Source: Bifidobacterium apousia | GTDB taxonomy: Bacteria > Actinomycetota > Actinomycetes > Actinomycetales > Bifidobacteriaceae | DNA: 64,000 bases | Direction: 5' to 3' | Assembly: GCF_007559275.1 (NCBI RefSeq) | Contig: NZ_VMHK01000003.1 | Span: forward strand, 62,001 to 126,000 | Shown here: positions 50,453 to 58,504 of the stretch, in pieces | How the letters are laid out: each line of letters starts with the position of its first letter | How positions within the stretch are numbered: the first letter of the stretch is position 1 | Position numbers and translations under genes: made by a program | Notes under the pieces: model-generated | What the model was told of the DNA's origin: nothing | The model's database searches: none | Seen by the model: only the letters and a program-made list of their open reading frames with translations

Positions 50453-51409
50453 TCAGTCGCGCAGTTCCTTGCCGGTCAGTTCCAGGAACACGTCGTTCAG
50501 GGATGGCGGACGGCTGGTCAGGTGGCCGTAGCTGGTCTGGGTGGATTCCAGGACCGTCAGCACATCCTGCAGGTTGTGCTCGCCCTGCCGGCAGTGGATG
50601 ACCAGCTCCTTGCCGTCATAGTCGACGGACTGGGCCAGGGGCAGGGCACGAATCTGGGCCAGAGTGGAGTCCTGAAGATCCAGGGTCTCGACGGTGACCT
50701 GCTCGCCGGCCTGGACCATGCCCTTGAGCTCCTCGGCAGTGCCCAGGGCGATCTGTCGGCCGTGGTCCATGATCATGATCCGTGTACAGATCTGCTCCAC
50801 CTCCTCCATGTAATGGCTGGTGTACACCACGGTGGCCCCCTGGGTATTCAGCCGTTCGATGCCCTCCAGGATGGCGTTGCGGCTCTGGGGGTCAACAGCG
50901 ACGGTTGGCTCGTCGAAGAAGATGAGGTCGGGCTGATGGGCGATGCCGCAGGCGATGTTGAGCCTGCGCAGCAGACCGCCAGACAGTTTGCCGGGTCGGA
51001 ACTTGCGGAATTCGCCCAGCCCCACAAAATCAATGGCCTGCTCGACCAGATCCCTGCGGTCGGCCTTCCTGGGCACGTAGAGGGAGCAGAAATAGTCGAT
51101 GTTCTCCTGCACGCTCAGTTCGTTGAAGACGGCCACATTCTGTGGAACCACGCCGATATGACTTTTGAGGTCGTAGGAGGTCGGGGTCATCTCCTGCCCG
51201 AATATGCGAACCGTCCCCGACTCAAAGCTGAGCAGGGCCAGGATGCAGTTGATGGCGGTTGACTTGCCTGAACCATTGGGGCCAAGCAGTCCGAATACTT
51301 CACCTCGGCTGACTTCCATATCGAAGTGGTCCAAGGCCACCATGTCACCGTAGCGCTTCACCAATGCGCTGACCTGCAAGGCCGGCTCTTGCTCACCTGA
51401 ACTGTTCAT
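50453..51409 (-). CDS. ABC transporter ATP-binding protein
   Basis: A 318-residue ATPase of the drug or peptide exporter type. Walker A is GPNGSGKST near residue 44, the Q-loop region VVPQNVAVF near 92, the signature LSGGLLRRLNIACG near 145 (LSGGLLRR in place of LSGGMKRR), and Walker B LIFFDEPTVAVDPQSR near 165. It has a C-terminal regulatory extension. First gene of the three-gene exporter, divergent from the two-component system that likely controls it. Confidence 0.92.
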   Translation of the reverse strand: MNSSGEQEPALQVSALVKRYGDMVALDHFDMEVSRGEVFGLLGPNGSGKSTAINCILALLSFESGTVRIFGQEMTPTSYDLKSHIGVVPQNVAVFNELSVQENIDYFCSLYVPRKADRRDLVEQAIDFVGLGEFRKFRPGKLSGGLLRRLNIACGIAHQPDLIFFDEPTVAVDPQSRNAILEGIERLNTQGATVVYTSHYMEEVEQICTRIMIMDHGRQIALGTAEELKGMVQAGEQVTVETLDLQDSTLAQIRALPLAQSVDYDGKELVIHCRQGEHNLQDVLTVLESTQTSYGHLTSRPPSLNDVFLELTGKELRD

Positions 51410-51487
51410 GATTCCATCATCCCAGCCAGGGCTGGCCCGACACCGTGACAGCCGTCATCAATGTTGTGGATGCTCAAACCAAAACTT

Positions 51488-51501
51488 ATGACATTTGTCA
51501 T
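51488..51501. promoter_or_regulatory. Palindrome ATGACATTTGTCAT between exporter and two-component system
   Basis: Perfect ATGACA/TGTCAT arms around TT, 79 nt from the ATPase start and 89 nt from the kinase ATG. A good candidate binding site for the LuxR-type response regulator. The TTGTCA inside it could also serve as a -35 for the plus-strand genes. Confidence 0.6.
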
Positions 51502-51589
51502 GGGTGGTCCTGCCTGCGCCTAGGCTCAGGAACGGGTAGCCCGACAATTACTATTTGAGGCAATAGGCAAACAGGGCGAGGAGACATTC

Positions 51590-51676
51590 ATGGGCAGGAT
51601 AGCTGGCTGGCTGTCCTGCTTGGTCTGGGGACCTTGTGCGGATCATGGTATGGTTCAGGGTTTTCAGGAACCCTGA
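51590..51676 (+). CDS. Short ORF at the expected kinase start (probably the out-of-frame kinase N-terminus)
   Basis: ATG at 51590 has a strong GAGGAG 7 nt upstream, but the frame stops at TGA 51674-51676 after 28 codons. Adding one GCTG unit to the triplicate repeat at 51602-51613 would put this ATG in frame with the kinase and give a continuous hydrophobic N-terminus. Read as it stands it is either a tiny upstream ORF or the first part of a frameshifted gene. Confidence 0.5.
   Translation: MGRIAGWLSCLVWGPCADHGMVQGFQEP
51602..51613 (+). repeat. Tetranucleotide repeat (GCTG)x3
   Basis: Three perfect tandem GCTG units five codons after the best kinase start codon. Tetranucleotide copy changes shift the reading frame, so this is a possible slipped-strand site. 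Confidence 0.7.
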
Positions 51677-52851
51677 TCGCCGGCCTCCTGGCCTCGGTAG
51701 CCGCAGGAGCCCTGTGTGAATGGCTGCTGCCATCGCCAGGCTCCATCTGGGGCGGTGCTCTGGTGTCGCTTTTGGCAACGTTCATTCCAGACTGGATTTT
51801 CTTCTTGCCGGCCCTGGCCTTCGAAGCAGGGGTCGGACTCGGAAGCACCGTCCCGGCTACCGGATCAGCCGGCATGAACAACTCCCAGGCCAAGAACGCT
51901 GGGCTGGGCCGGCCCAGGTTGATCCTGGCCTTGCTGCCGGCTTTCTTTTGGCTGATACCCGCCATGGTCGACCTAATACTGTTTACAGACCTCGCCCAAC
52001 GCTATGCTCTGCTGGCTTTGCTGATCTCAACACTGGCACAAGCCGGCGGACTGGCATGTGCACACTTGGCCGTGGCTAAGGGTCGTGTCTGGCAGATTGA
52101 AGACACCGAGCGCTACCGGATTCGCCAACTGCACGGCCGCATCAACGACTTGGACGAAGAGCGGGCCCAGGCGACCCGGATGGCGCACTTATCCGAGCGG
52201 ACCCGGATCGCTCGGGATATTCATGACAATGTGGGCCACCTGCTCACCCGAGCCATCATGCAGATCCAGGCTGGCCGTGTGGTTGCGCAAAGCAAGGGCA
52301 ATCAGAGTACCGAGCGGATACTGGATGATGTCGGCAAGACCCTGGACGAGGCCATGACCACAATCCGCCGTTCGGTGCATGACTTGGAGGATGAAGGCAC
52401 CGACTTCGCATCCCAGATGGAGGATGCCAGCTCCGAGGCTTCTATGGGGCGGTTGCAGGTCGATCTGAACAACGGCATCGAGACAGCTCCTGCGCCAGTG
52501 TGCCGCTGCCTGGCCACCATCGTCCGCGAGGCCCTTACCAACACGGTCCGCCATTCTTCGGCGAGTTCAGCGCAGGTCATTCTGCGCGACCTTCCAGCCT
52601 TCTGGCAGATGGTGGTGCAGGACGACGGCGGCATTCAGCAATCGCAGCCTGACAGCTCACACCCAAAGGAGCCAGAGCTCCAGCGGGGCATGGGGCTAGC
52701 CGATATGGAAGCCAGGGCCAGAGCCTTGGGCGGCACGGCCAACAGCGGTCCCAACCGACAAGGATGGAAGGTTTTCGTATCCTTGCCTAAGGAACCCTGG
52801 TCCGACCACGGCGCAGCTGAGCATGTAGAAGATAAGAAGGTCATGGCATGA
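51634..52851 (+). CDS. Sensor histidine kinase (NarL-partner type), N-terminus frameshifted or TTG-initiated
   Basis: A 405-residue open frame. Four or five membrane helices (about residues 10-145) precede a HisKA_3 dimerisation domain with the phosphoacceptor His in RTRIARDIHDNVGH near residue 195, and an HATPase domain with an N-box (IVREALTNTVRHS near 293) and GMGLADMEARARALGG near 352. In the observed sequence the only start is TTG at 51634 without a good ribosome binding site; the real start is more plausibly ATG 51590 in a different repeat state. Overlaps the response regulator by 4 nt. Confidence 0.85.
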   Translation: MCGSWYGSGFSGTLIAGLLASVAAGALCEWLLPSPGSIWGGALVSLLATFIPDWIFFLPALAFEAGVGLGSTVPATGSAGMNNSQAKNAGLGRPRLILALLPAFFWLIPAMVDLILFTDLAQRYALLALLISTLAQAGGLACAHLAVAKGRVWQIEDTERYRIRQLHGRINDLDEERAQATRMAHLSERTRIARDIHDNVGHLLTRAIMQIQAGRVVAQSKGNQSTERILDDVGKTLDEAMTTIRRSVHDLEDEGTDFASQMEDASSEASMGRLQVDLNNGIETAPAPVCRCLATIVREALTNTVRHSSASSAQVILRDLPAFWQMVVQDDGGIQQSQPDSSHPKEPELQRGMGLADMEARARALGGTANSGPNRQGWKVFVSLPKEPWSDHGAAEHVEDKKVMA

Positions 52852-53510
52852 AAGTCGCTATCGCTGATGACGATCCGATCGTCTGCTCGTCCTTATCAAC
52901 GATTTTGACGGCAACCGGTACTGCAGATGTGCTCTGGACCGCCAATGACGGACAATCAGCCCTCGAGAGTTTTCAGACAGCTGGCGGAAGGCCTGACGTG
53001 CTCCTGCTCGATGTGCAGATGCCTGGCATGGACGGCCTGGAGGCGGCGGAGCACATCCTCGCCATGGATTCGACTGCCCGGGTGCTCTTTCTGACCACCT
53101 TTGCAGACAAGGAGTATATTTCCCGCGCACTGGCCTTGGGTGCCAAGGGTTATGTGATCAAGCAGGACGTGGCCTCAGTGGTGCCGGCCCTCCAAGCCGT
53201 CATGGCCGGTCAGACGGTTCTTGGAGCTGAAGCTGTTGCCAACCTGTCGCTTGGCGAACAGGAGGAGCAGGCGCAAAAGGATACAAAGGATACAGCTGAG
53301 TCTGTTCCCCGGCGCTTCCAAACCCTGACTGACCGCGAACGTGAAATCGTCGCTCTGGTGGCCGACGGCCTCGACAACCAGGCCATCGCCAGGCGGCTCT
53401 ACCTGAGCGAGGGCACCATCCGCAATCACATCTCAGCCATCCTGGCCAAGACCAACCTGGCAAACCGCACCCAGCTCGCTGTAGAATGGCTGTCCTCACA
53501 AGAGTCGTGA
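52848..53510 (+). CDS. LuxR/NarL-family response regulator
   Basis: 220 residues. Receiver domain (about 1-120): acidic pocket ADDDP at residues 5-9, phospho-acceptor Asp in LLLDVQMPGMDG near residue 54, and Lys in GAKGYVIKQD near residue 106. The C-terminal LuxR HTH (about 155-215) includes LTDREREIVALVADGLDNQAIA (in part) and YLSEGTIRNHIS. Start ATG overlaps the kinase stop. It probably regulates the divergent exporter. Confidence 0.94.
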   Translation: MKVAIADDDPIVCSSLSTILTATGTADVLWTANDGQSALESFQTAGGRPDVLLLDVQMPGMDGLEAAEHILAMDSTARVLFLTTFADKEYISRALALGAKGYVIKQDVASVVPALQAVMAGQTVLGAEAVANLSLGEQEEQAQKDTKDTAESVPRRFQTLTDREREIVALVADGLDNQAIARRLYLSEGTIRNHISAILAKTNLANRTQLAVEWLSSQES

Positions 53511-53537
53511 GCATACAGTTTTTGGAGTCTCGATCCT

Positions 53538-56063
53538 TTAGAGCTTTTCGATCGGCGCCAAGCGCAGCATCAGCCTCTTGGTCCCCTCGGAACCGAAGTC
53601 TACGGTCAGAACCGAGTTATGCCCCTTGTCCTGAATATCGACTACCTTGCCCAGGCCATACTGGTCATGGGCCACCCTGTCACCCAGGGAGAAGTCCTGA
53701 ATGGACAGTCCGTTCGACTTGGGCTGGGCCGAGGCCCTGCCAGCGTGTGAGGTTGACGACGAGCTTGTCGTGCTCCGCCGGGTCGTGACCCTTCCATTTC
53801 TGGAGGAGCTACGAGAGCCATATCCTGATGATCCGAACGAGCGCTGTGAGGAGGTCCGCGAGCGCCCGTATCCATTGCGTGCCGAACCAAAGCCGGAGCC
53901 GAACCCGCCGAATGAACGATGACCGAATGCGCGACCGTCGCTTTCATCCTCGAAGCCGCCGAATTCGTCTTCGTCGTCACCCAGGTCCCAGCCTGCGCGC
54001 ATCCGCTCGTTGCCGGCCTGCCTACGCTTCCAGTCGATCAGTTCGTCAGGGATGTCGTCGAGGAACTGGCTGGGCAGCATCTCGTTGACCTGCCCCCACT
54101 GTGAGCGGACGGCCGCCCGGGTCAGGTAGAGACGCCTCTTGGCACGGGTCACGCCCACATAGGCCAGTCGACGCTCCTCCTGCATCTCATCGGTATCCTC
54201 AAGGCAGCGAGCGTGCGGGAAGGTTCCCTGTTCCATGCCGGTCAGGAAGACCACCGGATACTCCAGGCCCTTGGCCGTATGCAGGGTCATCAGCGTCACC
54301 TTGCCCGAGTCGTCGCCCAAGCCTGGTAGCTGGTCCGAGTCGGCTACCAGTGCCGTGGTCTCCAGGAAGCCCGCCAGCGTAGCGTCGGGAGTCTTCTGCT
54401 CAAATTCGGCGGCCACGGACTGCAGCTGGCCAAGGTTCTCCAGCCTGGAGGCATCCTGCGGATCGACCGACTTGCGCAGCTCGTCCAGCATGCCGGACTC
54501 CTCCAGAACCTTCTCAACAATCTGAGACGGCTTGGTATCGTGTTCTGCGGCGAAGTCGGTCAGGGAGGTAATCAGATCCCTGAAGGCCTTCATCCGCTTG
54601 ACCATCAGAGTGGAGGCACCGGGCACCTCCTCGATATGCTGCACCCCCTCCCAGAAGGAGACCTGATGCAGATCCCCATAGGAGGTCGCAGCGGCCTCGG
54701 CACGTGCGGCCAGGCCGCGTTTGGGCACGTTGAGTATCCGCCGCATGTTCACATCGTCCTGGGGATTGGCGATGGCGTGCAGGTAGGCCAGGGCGTCCTT
54801 GATCTCCTTGCGCTCGTAGAAGCGGGTCCCGCCCACCAGCTGATACGGCAGGCCGGCGTTGATCAACCCCTCCTCCAGGGCGCGGGACTGGGCGTTGGCC
54901 CGGTACATGATGGCCATGTCGGAGTATGGAATGCCCTCCTCGCTGCGCAGCCGGGCGATCTCGGTGGCGATCCAGGCGGCCTCCTGCTGGGCATTGTCGG
55001 CGGCATAGCCCACGATGGGCTCCCCCTTGCCCAGGGCTGTCCAGAGCTTCTTGGGCTTGCGGCCCTCGTTCTTGACGATGATGGCATTGGCAGCGTCAAG
55101 TATGGTCTGGGTGGAGCGGTAGTTCTGCTCCAGAAGGATGGTCCGGGCTCCGGGGAAATCCTTCTCGAAGTCCCTGATGTTGCTGATGTCAGCCCCTCGG
55201 AAGGCATAGATGGACTGATCCGAATCGCCCACCACGGTGATCCAGGCCTGGTCCTGCTTGTCGGCATCGGCACCGGCCAGCTCGCGCATGAGCACATACT
55301 GGGCATGGTTGGTGTCCTGGTACTCGTCCACCAGCACGTAGCGGAATCGATGGTGGTAATACTGGGCCACCATTGGGGACTGCTGGAGCAGCTGGACCGT
55401 GCGTACGATCAGATCGTCGAAGTCGACCGCGTTGGCCTGAGCCAGCCGATGCTCGTACTCGGCGTAGACCACGGAGTAGAGCTCCTCCTCGTTGCCGAAG
55501 CGGGCGGTGATCTGCTGGCCGCGCTGCCCGGGCCGGTAGTCAGGGGCGTACTCCTGCAGCTGTGTGCGCCAATCCTGCAGGTTGTTCTTGTAGTCGGAGA
55601 TGTGGCTCAGAATGTTTCTGGGGGTGTATCGCTTCAGATCGATGTTGAGATCCTTGCCGATCAATTTGATCAGGCGTTCGGAATCGGCCGTGTCATAGAT
55701 GGTGAAGCCTGATCGCAGGCCGATCTCCTTGCCATCCCGCCTCAGGATGCGCACGCAGGCCGAGTGGAAGGTGGACACCCACATGCGGTCGGCCACGGGC
55801 CCGATCAGCCTGCGCAGACGTTCACGCATCTCGGAGGCCGCCTTGTTGGTGAAGGTGATGGCCAGAATCTGGCTGGGCCAGGCGCCGAACTGACTGAGGA
55901 TCCAGGCGATTCTGCGGGTCAGCACCCTGGTTTTGCCCGAGCCTGCGCCTGCTCCGATCAGCAGGGCCGGGCCCTGGTATTGAACCGCCTCGGCCTGTCG
56001 ATCGTTGAGCCCCTTGAGCAGCTCCTTGGCGCTGCGCTGGATCAAGTCCGGTTCCTCGTTCAC
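53538..56063 (-). CDS. pcrA: ATP-dependent DNA helicase PcrA/UvrD
   Basis: An 841-residue SF1A helicase for nucleotide excision and mismatch-type repair and for removing RecA. Motif I is GAGAGSGKTRVL near residue 36, motif II DEYQDTN near 250, motif III GDSDQSIYAFRGAD near 278, and motif VI GVTRAKRRLYL near 650. The C-terminal tail (about 690-780) is Ser/Arg/Gly-rich and disordered before a short conserved end (GDRVAHDQYGLGKVV). Start is GTG at 56063 with GAGGTGG upstream. Convergent with the response regulator. Confidence 0.95.
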   Translation of the reverse strand: MNEEPDLIQRSAKELLKGLNDRQAEAVQYQGPALLIGAGAGSGKTRVLTRRIAWILSQFGAWPSQILAITFTNKAASEMRERLRRLIGPVADRMWVSTFHSACVRILRRDGKEIGLRSGFTIYDTADSERLIKLIGKDLNIDLKRYTPRNILSHISDYKNNLQDWRTQLQEYAPDYRPGQRGQQITARFGNEEELYSVVYAEYEHRLAQANAVDFDDLIVRTVQLLQQSPMVAQYYHHRFRYVLVDEYQDTNHAQYVLMRELAGADADKQDQAWITVVGDSDQSIYAFRGADISNIRDFEKDFPGARTILLEQNYRSTQTILDAANAIIVKNEGRKPKKLWTALGKGEPIVGYAADNAQQEAAWIATEIARLRSEEGIPYSDMAIMYRANAQSRALEEGLINAGLPYQLVGGTRFYERKEIKDALAYLHAIANPQDDVNMRRILNVPKRGLAARAEAAATSYGDLHQVSFWEGVQHIEEVPGASTLMVKRMKAFRDLITSLTDFAAEHDTKPSQIVEKVLEESGMLDELRKSVDPQDASRLENLGQLQSVAAEFEQKTPDATLAGFLETTALVADSDQLPGLGDDSGKVTLMTLHTAKGLEYPVVFLTGMEQGTFPHARCLEDTDEMQEERRLAYVGVTRAKRRLYLTRAAVRSQWGQVNEMLPSQFLDDIPDELIDWKRRQAGNERMRAGWDLGDDEDEFGGFEDESDGRAFGHRSFGGFGSGFGSARNGYGRSRTSSQRSFGSSGYGSRSSSRNGRVTTRRSTTSSSSTSHAGRASAQPKSNGLSIQDFSLGDRVAHDQYGLGKVVDIQDKGHNSVLTVDFGSEGTKRLMLRLAPIEKL

Positions 56064-56199
56064 AAGCCACCTCTTGCCATCTGGTCTCGGTCACCGTCTC
56101 AGGCCGGATGGCGCACACCCGGCAGACAACTATTTCTACCACAAAGCGGTGTCATCGATCTTGGCTCATGGGTTAGCCGGCAGACGTACCAGCAGACAT

Positions 56200-56242
56200 A
56201 AAAGACCCCGTCCGCCTTGAGAATAGGGAAAGCGAACGGGGT
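56200..56242 (-). terminator. Intrinsic terminator of the 11-mer-repeat protein gene
   Basis: On the minus strand the arms ACCCCGTTCGC and GCGGACGGGGT (one wobble) enclose a 16-nt loop and run into CTTTT. It lies 27 nt after the stop. Confidence 0.8.
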
Positions 56243-56269
56243 TTCGTCGGGGAAGTCGAGATGACCCAG

Positions 56270-56563
56270 TCAGTTGCGCACTTGGTCCTTGGCGTTGTTG
56301 ACAGCCTCGGTGGCGCCCTGCTCAGCCTTGGCCTTGCCGACCTTGGCATCGGCCTTGGCCTGGTCCATCTTGTCGGAGGCGGCGTCCTTGGCGTCGCCCA
56401 TCTTGTCCTGGGCAGCGTCCTTGGCGTCGCCCATCTTATCGGCAACGGCGTCCTTGGCATCGGATGCCTTGTCCATAACGGTGTCTTTTACATCGCCAGC
56501 GACATCGGAAATCTTCTCGCCGGCAGACTTCATGGCATCCTTTGCATCATCCAGAATCCCCAT
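56270..56563 (-). CDS. Small LEA-like 11-mer repeat protein
   Basis: 97 residues, entirely amphipathic and charged (Ala, Asp, Lys dominate), with no hydrophobic segment. The centre is built of 11-residue units of the type KMGDAKDAAQD, the periodicity of group 3 LEA proteins and some CsbD/YtxH-like stress proteins. It may protect proteins or membranes under drying or osmotic stress; that role is inferred from composition only. ATG at 56563 has a perfect AAGGAGG upstream; the longer open frame before it is not coding. Confidence 0.8.
   Translation of the reverse strand: MGILDDAKDAMKSAGEKISDVAGDVKDTVMDKASDAKDAVADKMGDAKDAAQDKMGDAKDAASDKMDQAKADAKVGKAKAEQGATEAVNNAKDQVRN
56382..56480 (-). repeat. 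Three 33-bp tandem repeats inside the LEA-like gene
   Basis: Units begin at 56382, 56415 and 56448 (GCGTCCTTGG...), each encoding one 11-residue repeat; the first two are nearly identical, the third diverged. Copy number could vary among strains. Confidence 0.8.
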
Positions 56564-56810
56564 ATGGTCCTCCTTAGGTCCTTGAACGCACCGTGACGAT
56601 GCGTGACCATTGCGGTCAATTTTCACTGTAACAGTCAGGGCCTTGAATCCGCGGATTGACGGGCTGACACGCCAGGAAGACACTCCAATCCGCTGGAGGT
56701 GAAACCTGGCGGACCAGGGCAGCCGGGCCACAGTCCCAGAACCGGGTTATCTTGGTGTCTATCCGTCGGGACCATAGGGGCCCCGCATTCATGACGACAA
56801 GGACGATGAC

Positions 56811-57401
56811 ATGCAGGAACTTGAGGAGCGAATCCGCCGCCAGGGCACGGTCAAGCCTGGCAATGTACTCAAGGTGGACGCCTTCCTCAACCATCAGTGC
56901 GACGTGCGGCTCTTCGACCACATGGGCGCTGAATGGGCCCGCCTGTTCGCTGGACACCAGATCGACAAGATTCTGACCATCGAGGCATCCGGCATCGGCA
57001 TCGCCTGCCTGGCCGCCCGCCACTTCGGGGACGTGCCGGTGGTCTTCGCCAAGAAGACCCAGTCCATCAACCTTGACGGCGACCAGTACACGGCCCGCAT
57101 CTACTCCTTCACCAAGCAGCGTGAGTACCCCGTCATCGTGGCCAAGCGCTTCCTCAAGGAGGGCGAGCATGTGCTGATCCTTGACGACTTCCTGGCCAAG
57201 GGCAACGCCCTGCACGGTCTGATCGACATCTGCCACGATGCCAAGGTCGTCATCGAGGGCATCGGCATCGCCGTGGAGAAGGGCTTCCAGGAGGGCGGCC
57301 GCACCCTGCGCAAAGAGGGCTACAACCTCAAGTCCCTGGCCATCGTGGAAAGCATGGACCCGGACCAGGGCACCATCACCTTTGCTCAGAATACCGACTG
57401 A
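56811..57401 (+). CDS. xpt: Xanthine phosphoribosyltransferase
   Basis: 196 residues. Type I PRTase fold with the PRPP loop [17 protein letters not shown] (near residue 120), and the Xpt N-terminus and KVDAFLNHQ region near residue 25. It salvages xanthine to XMP. ATG at 56811 follows AAGGA. No purine riboswitch-like structure was recognised in the 247-bp upstream gap, and uraA-type permease is not adjacent here. Confidence 0.94.
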   Translation: MQELEERIRRQGTVKPGNVLKVDAFLNHQCDVRLFDHMGAEWARLFAGHQIDKILTIEASGIGIACLAARHFGDVPVVFAKKTQSINLDGDQYTARIYSFTKQREYPVIVAKRFLKEGEHVLILDDFLAKGNALHGLIDICHDAKVVIEGIGIAVEKGFQEGGRTLRKEGYNLKSLAIVESMDPDQGTITFAQNTD

Positions 57402-57440
57402 GCAGGTCGGCGCCCTGTCCGGGTCGCATAAACAATGGAC

Positions 57441-58433
57441 TCAGTCCACCTGATGCTCGCTAGTGCCGCCCTCCAGAATGGTCTTCACGTCGTTCAGGGA
57501 GATGTTGACCATGGCGTTCACGGCGGCATCGGTGTAGAAGCCGATGTGGGGCGAGACCTCCACATTGGGCATGGCCTTGAGGGTCTCCAGGGCCTGGTTG
57601 TCGACCTTGGTTCCGCTCAAATCCTTTTCGAAGATGCCGGCCTCCCCCTCGATGGTGTCGATGGCGGCACCGGCGATGGACTTGGTCTGCAGGGCCTTGA
57701 TCAGTGCCGGGGTGTCCACAATGGGACCGCGGGCCGCGTTGATCAGGAAGGCCGAGGGCTTCATGGCATCCAAGGCCTGCGCGTTGATCAGATGGTGGGT
57801 GGTCTCGTCCAGCGGCGTATGAACGGTGACGATGTCGGCCCGCTTCAGAAGCGTGGGCAGATCCACGTAATCCAGGGTGTCCGCCAGCTCGGGGCGGTGG
57901 ACCGGATCGTTGGCGATGACGGTGGAGCCCAGGGCCCGGAAGATCCTGGCCACTGCCGATCCGATCTTGCCGGCTCCGATGATCCCCACGGTCAGGTTGT
58001 GGATCTCATGGGCCTGAAGCCCATCCCAGGTATAGTCGTCCTTGGCCTCGCGAGCGCTGGCCTCCCCCAGATGCCGGACCAGGCGCATGACCTGGGCCAG
58101 GACCAGTTCGGAGACCGACCGGGGCGAGTAGGCAGGCACGTTGGTGACGACCAGCCCGTTCTCCCGAGCGGCCTGCAGGTTGACGATGTCATAGCCGGTG
58201 ATCCGCAGGGTCAGCTGCTTGAGGCCATAGTCCTTGAGCCGCTGGTAGAGCTCGGGCTCGGGCAGGGCCGCGTGCTGCTGGATGACGATGCCGTCGTATC
58301 CCTTGATCATGTCCACGGTCTTCATCCCCAGATCGTGGTCAGTGGTATCTACCTGAATGTCATTGGCTTGCGCCCAGGCCTGAATGGCCTCCTGCTCGTC
58401 AGGGCGTACTGAATACATGAGAATGCTAGTCAT
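57441..58433 (-). CDS. D-2-hydroxyacid dehydrogenase (D-lactate dehydrogenase-like)
   Basis: A 330-residue NAD-dependent D-2-hydroxyacid dehydrogenase. The nucleotide fold GIIGAGKIGSAVARIF begins near residue 149, Arg is in LINAARGPIVDT near 234, Glu in the AIDTIEGEAG stretch near 258, and the catalytic His in VSPHIGFYTDAAV near 296. The pattern fits D-lactate/D-hydroxyisocaproate dehydrogenases that accept bulky 2-oxo acids. ATG at 58433 has AAGGA upstream. It lies 71 bp after the aminotransferase, probably one transcript. Confidence 0.9.
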   Translation of the reverse strand: MTSILMYSVRPDEQEAIQAWAQANDIQVDTTDHDLGMKTVDMIKGYDGIVIQQHAALPEPELYQRLKDYGLKQLTLRITGYDIVNLQAARENGLVVTNVPAYSPRSVSELVLAQVMRLVRHLGEASAREAKDDYTWDGLQAHEIHNLTVGIIGAGKIGSAVARIFRALGSTVIANDPVHRPELADTLDYVDLPTLLKRADIVTVHTPLDETTHHLINAQALDAMKPSAFLINAARGPIVDTPALIKALQTKSIAGAAIDTIEGEAGIFEKDLSGTKVDNQALETLKAMPNVEVSPHIGFYTDAAVNAMVNISLNDVKTILEGGTSEHQVD

Positions 58434-58504
58434 TTTCTAGTCCTTGGTAACTGTCTTCGTTGATGGTTGTCAGATGGTGGCTGTCGGATGGATCGCCGGT
58501 TGGG

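Noticed and set aside
56564-56810. Purine riboswitch upstream of xpt
   Set aside because: No conserved three-way junction core or loop-loop sequences could be found.
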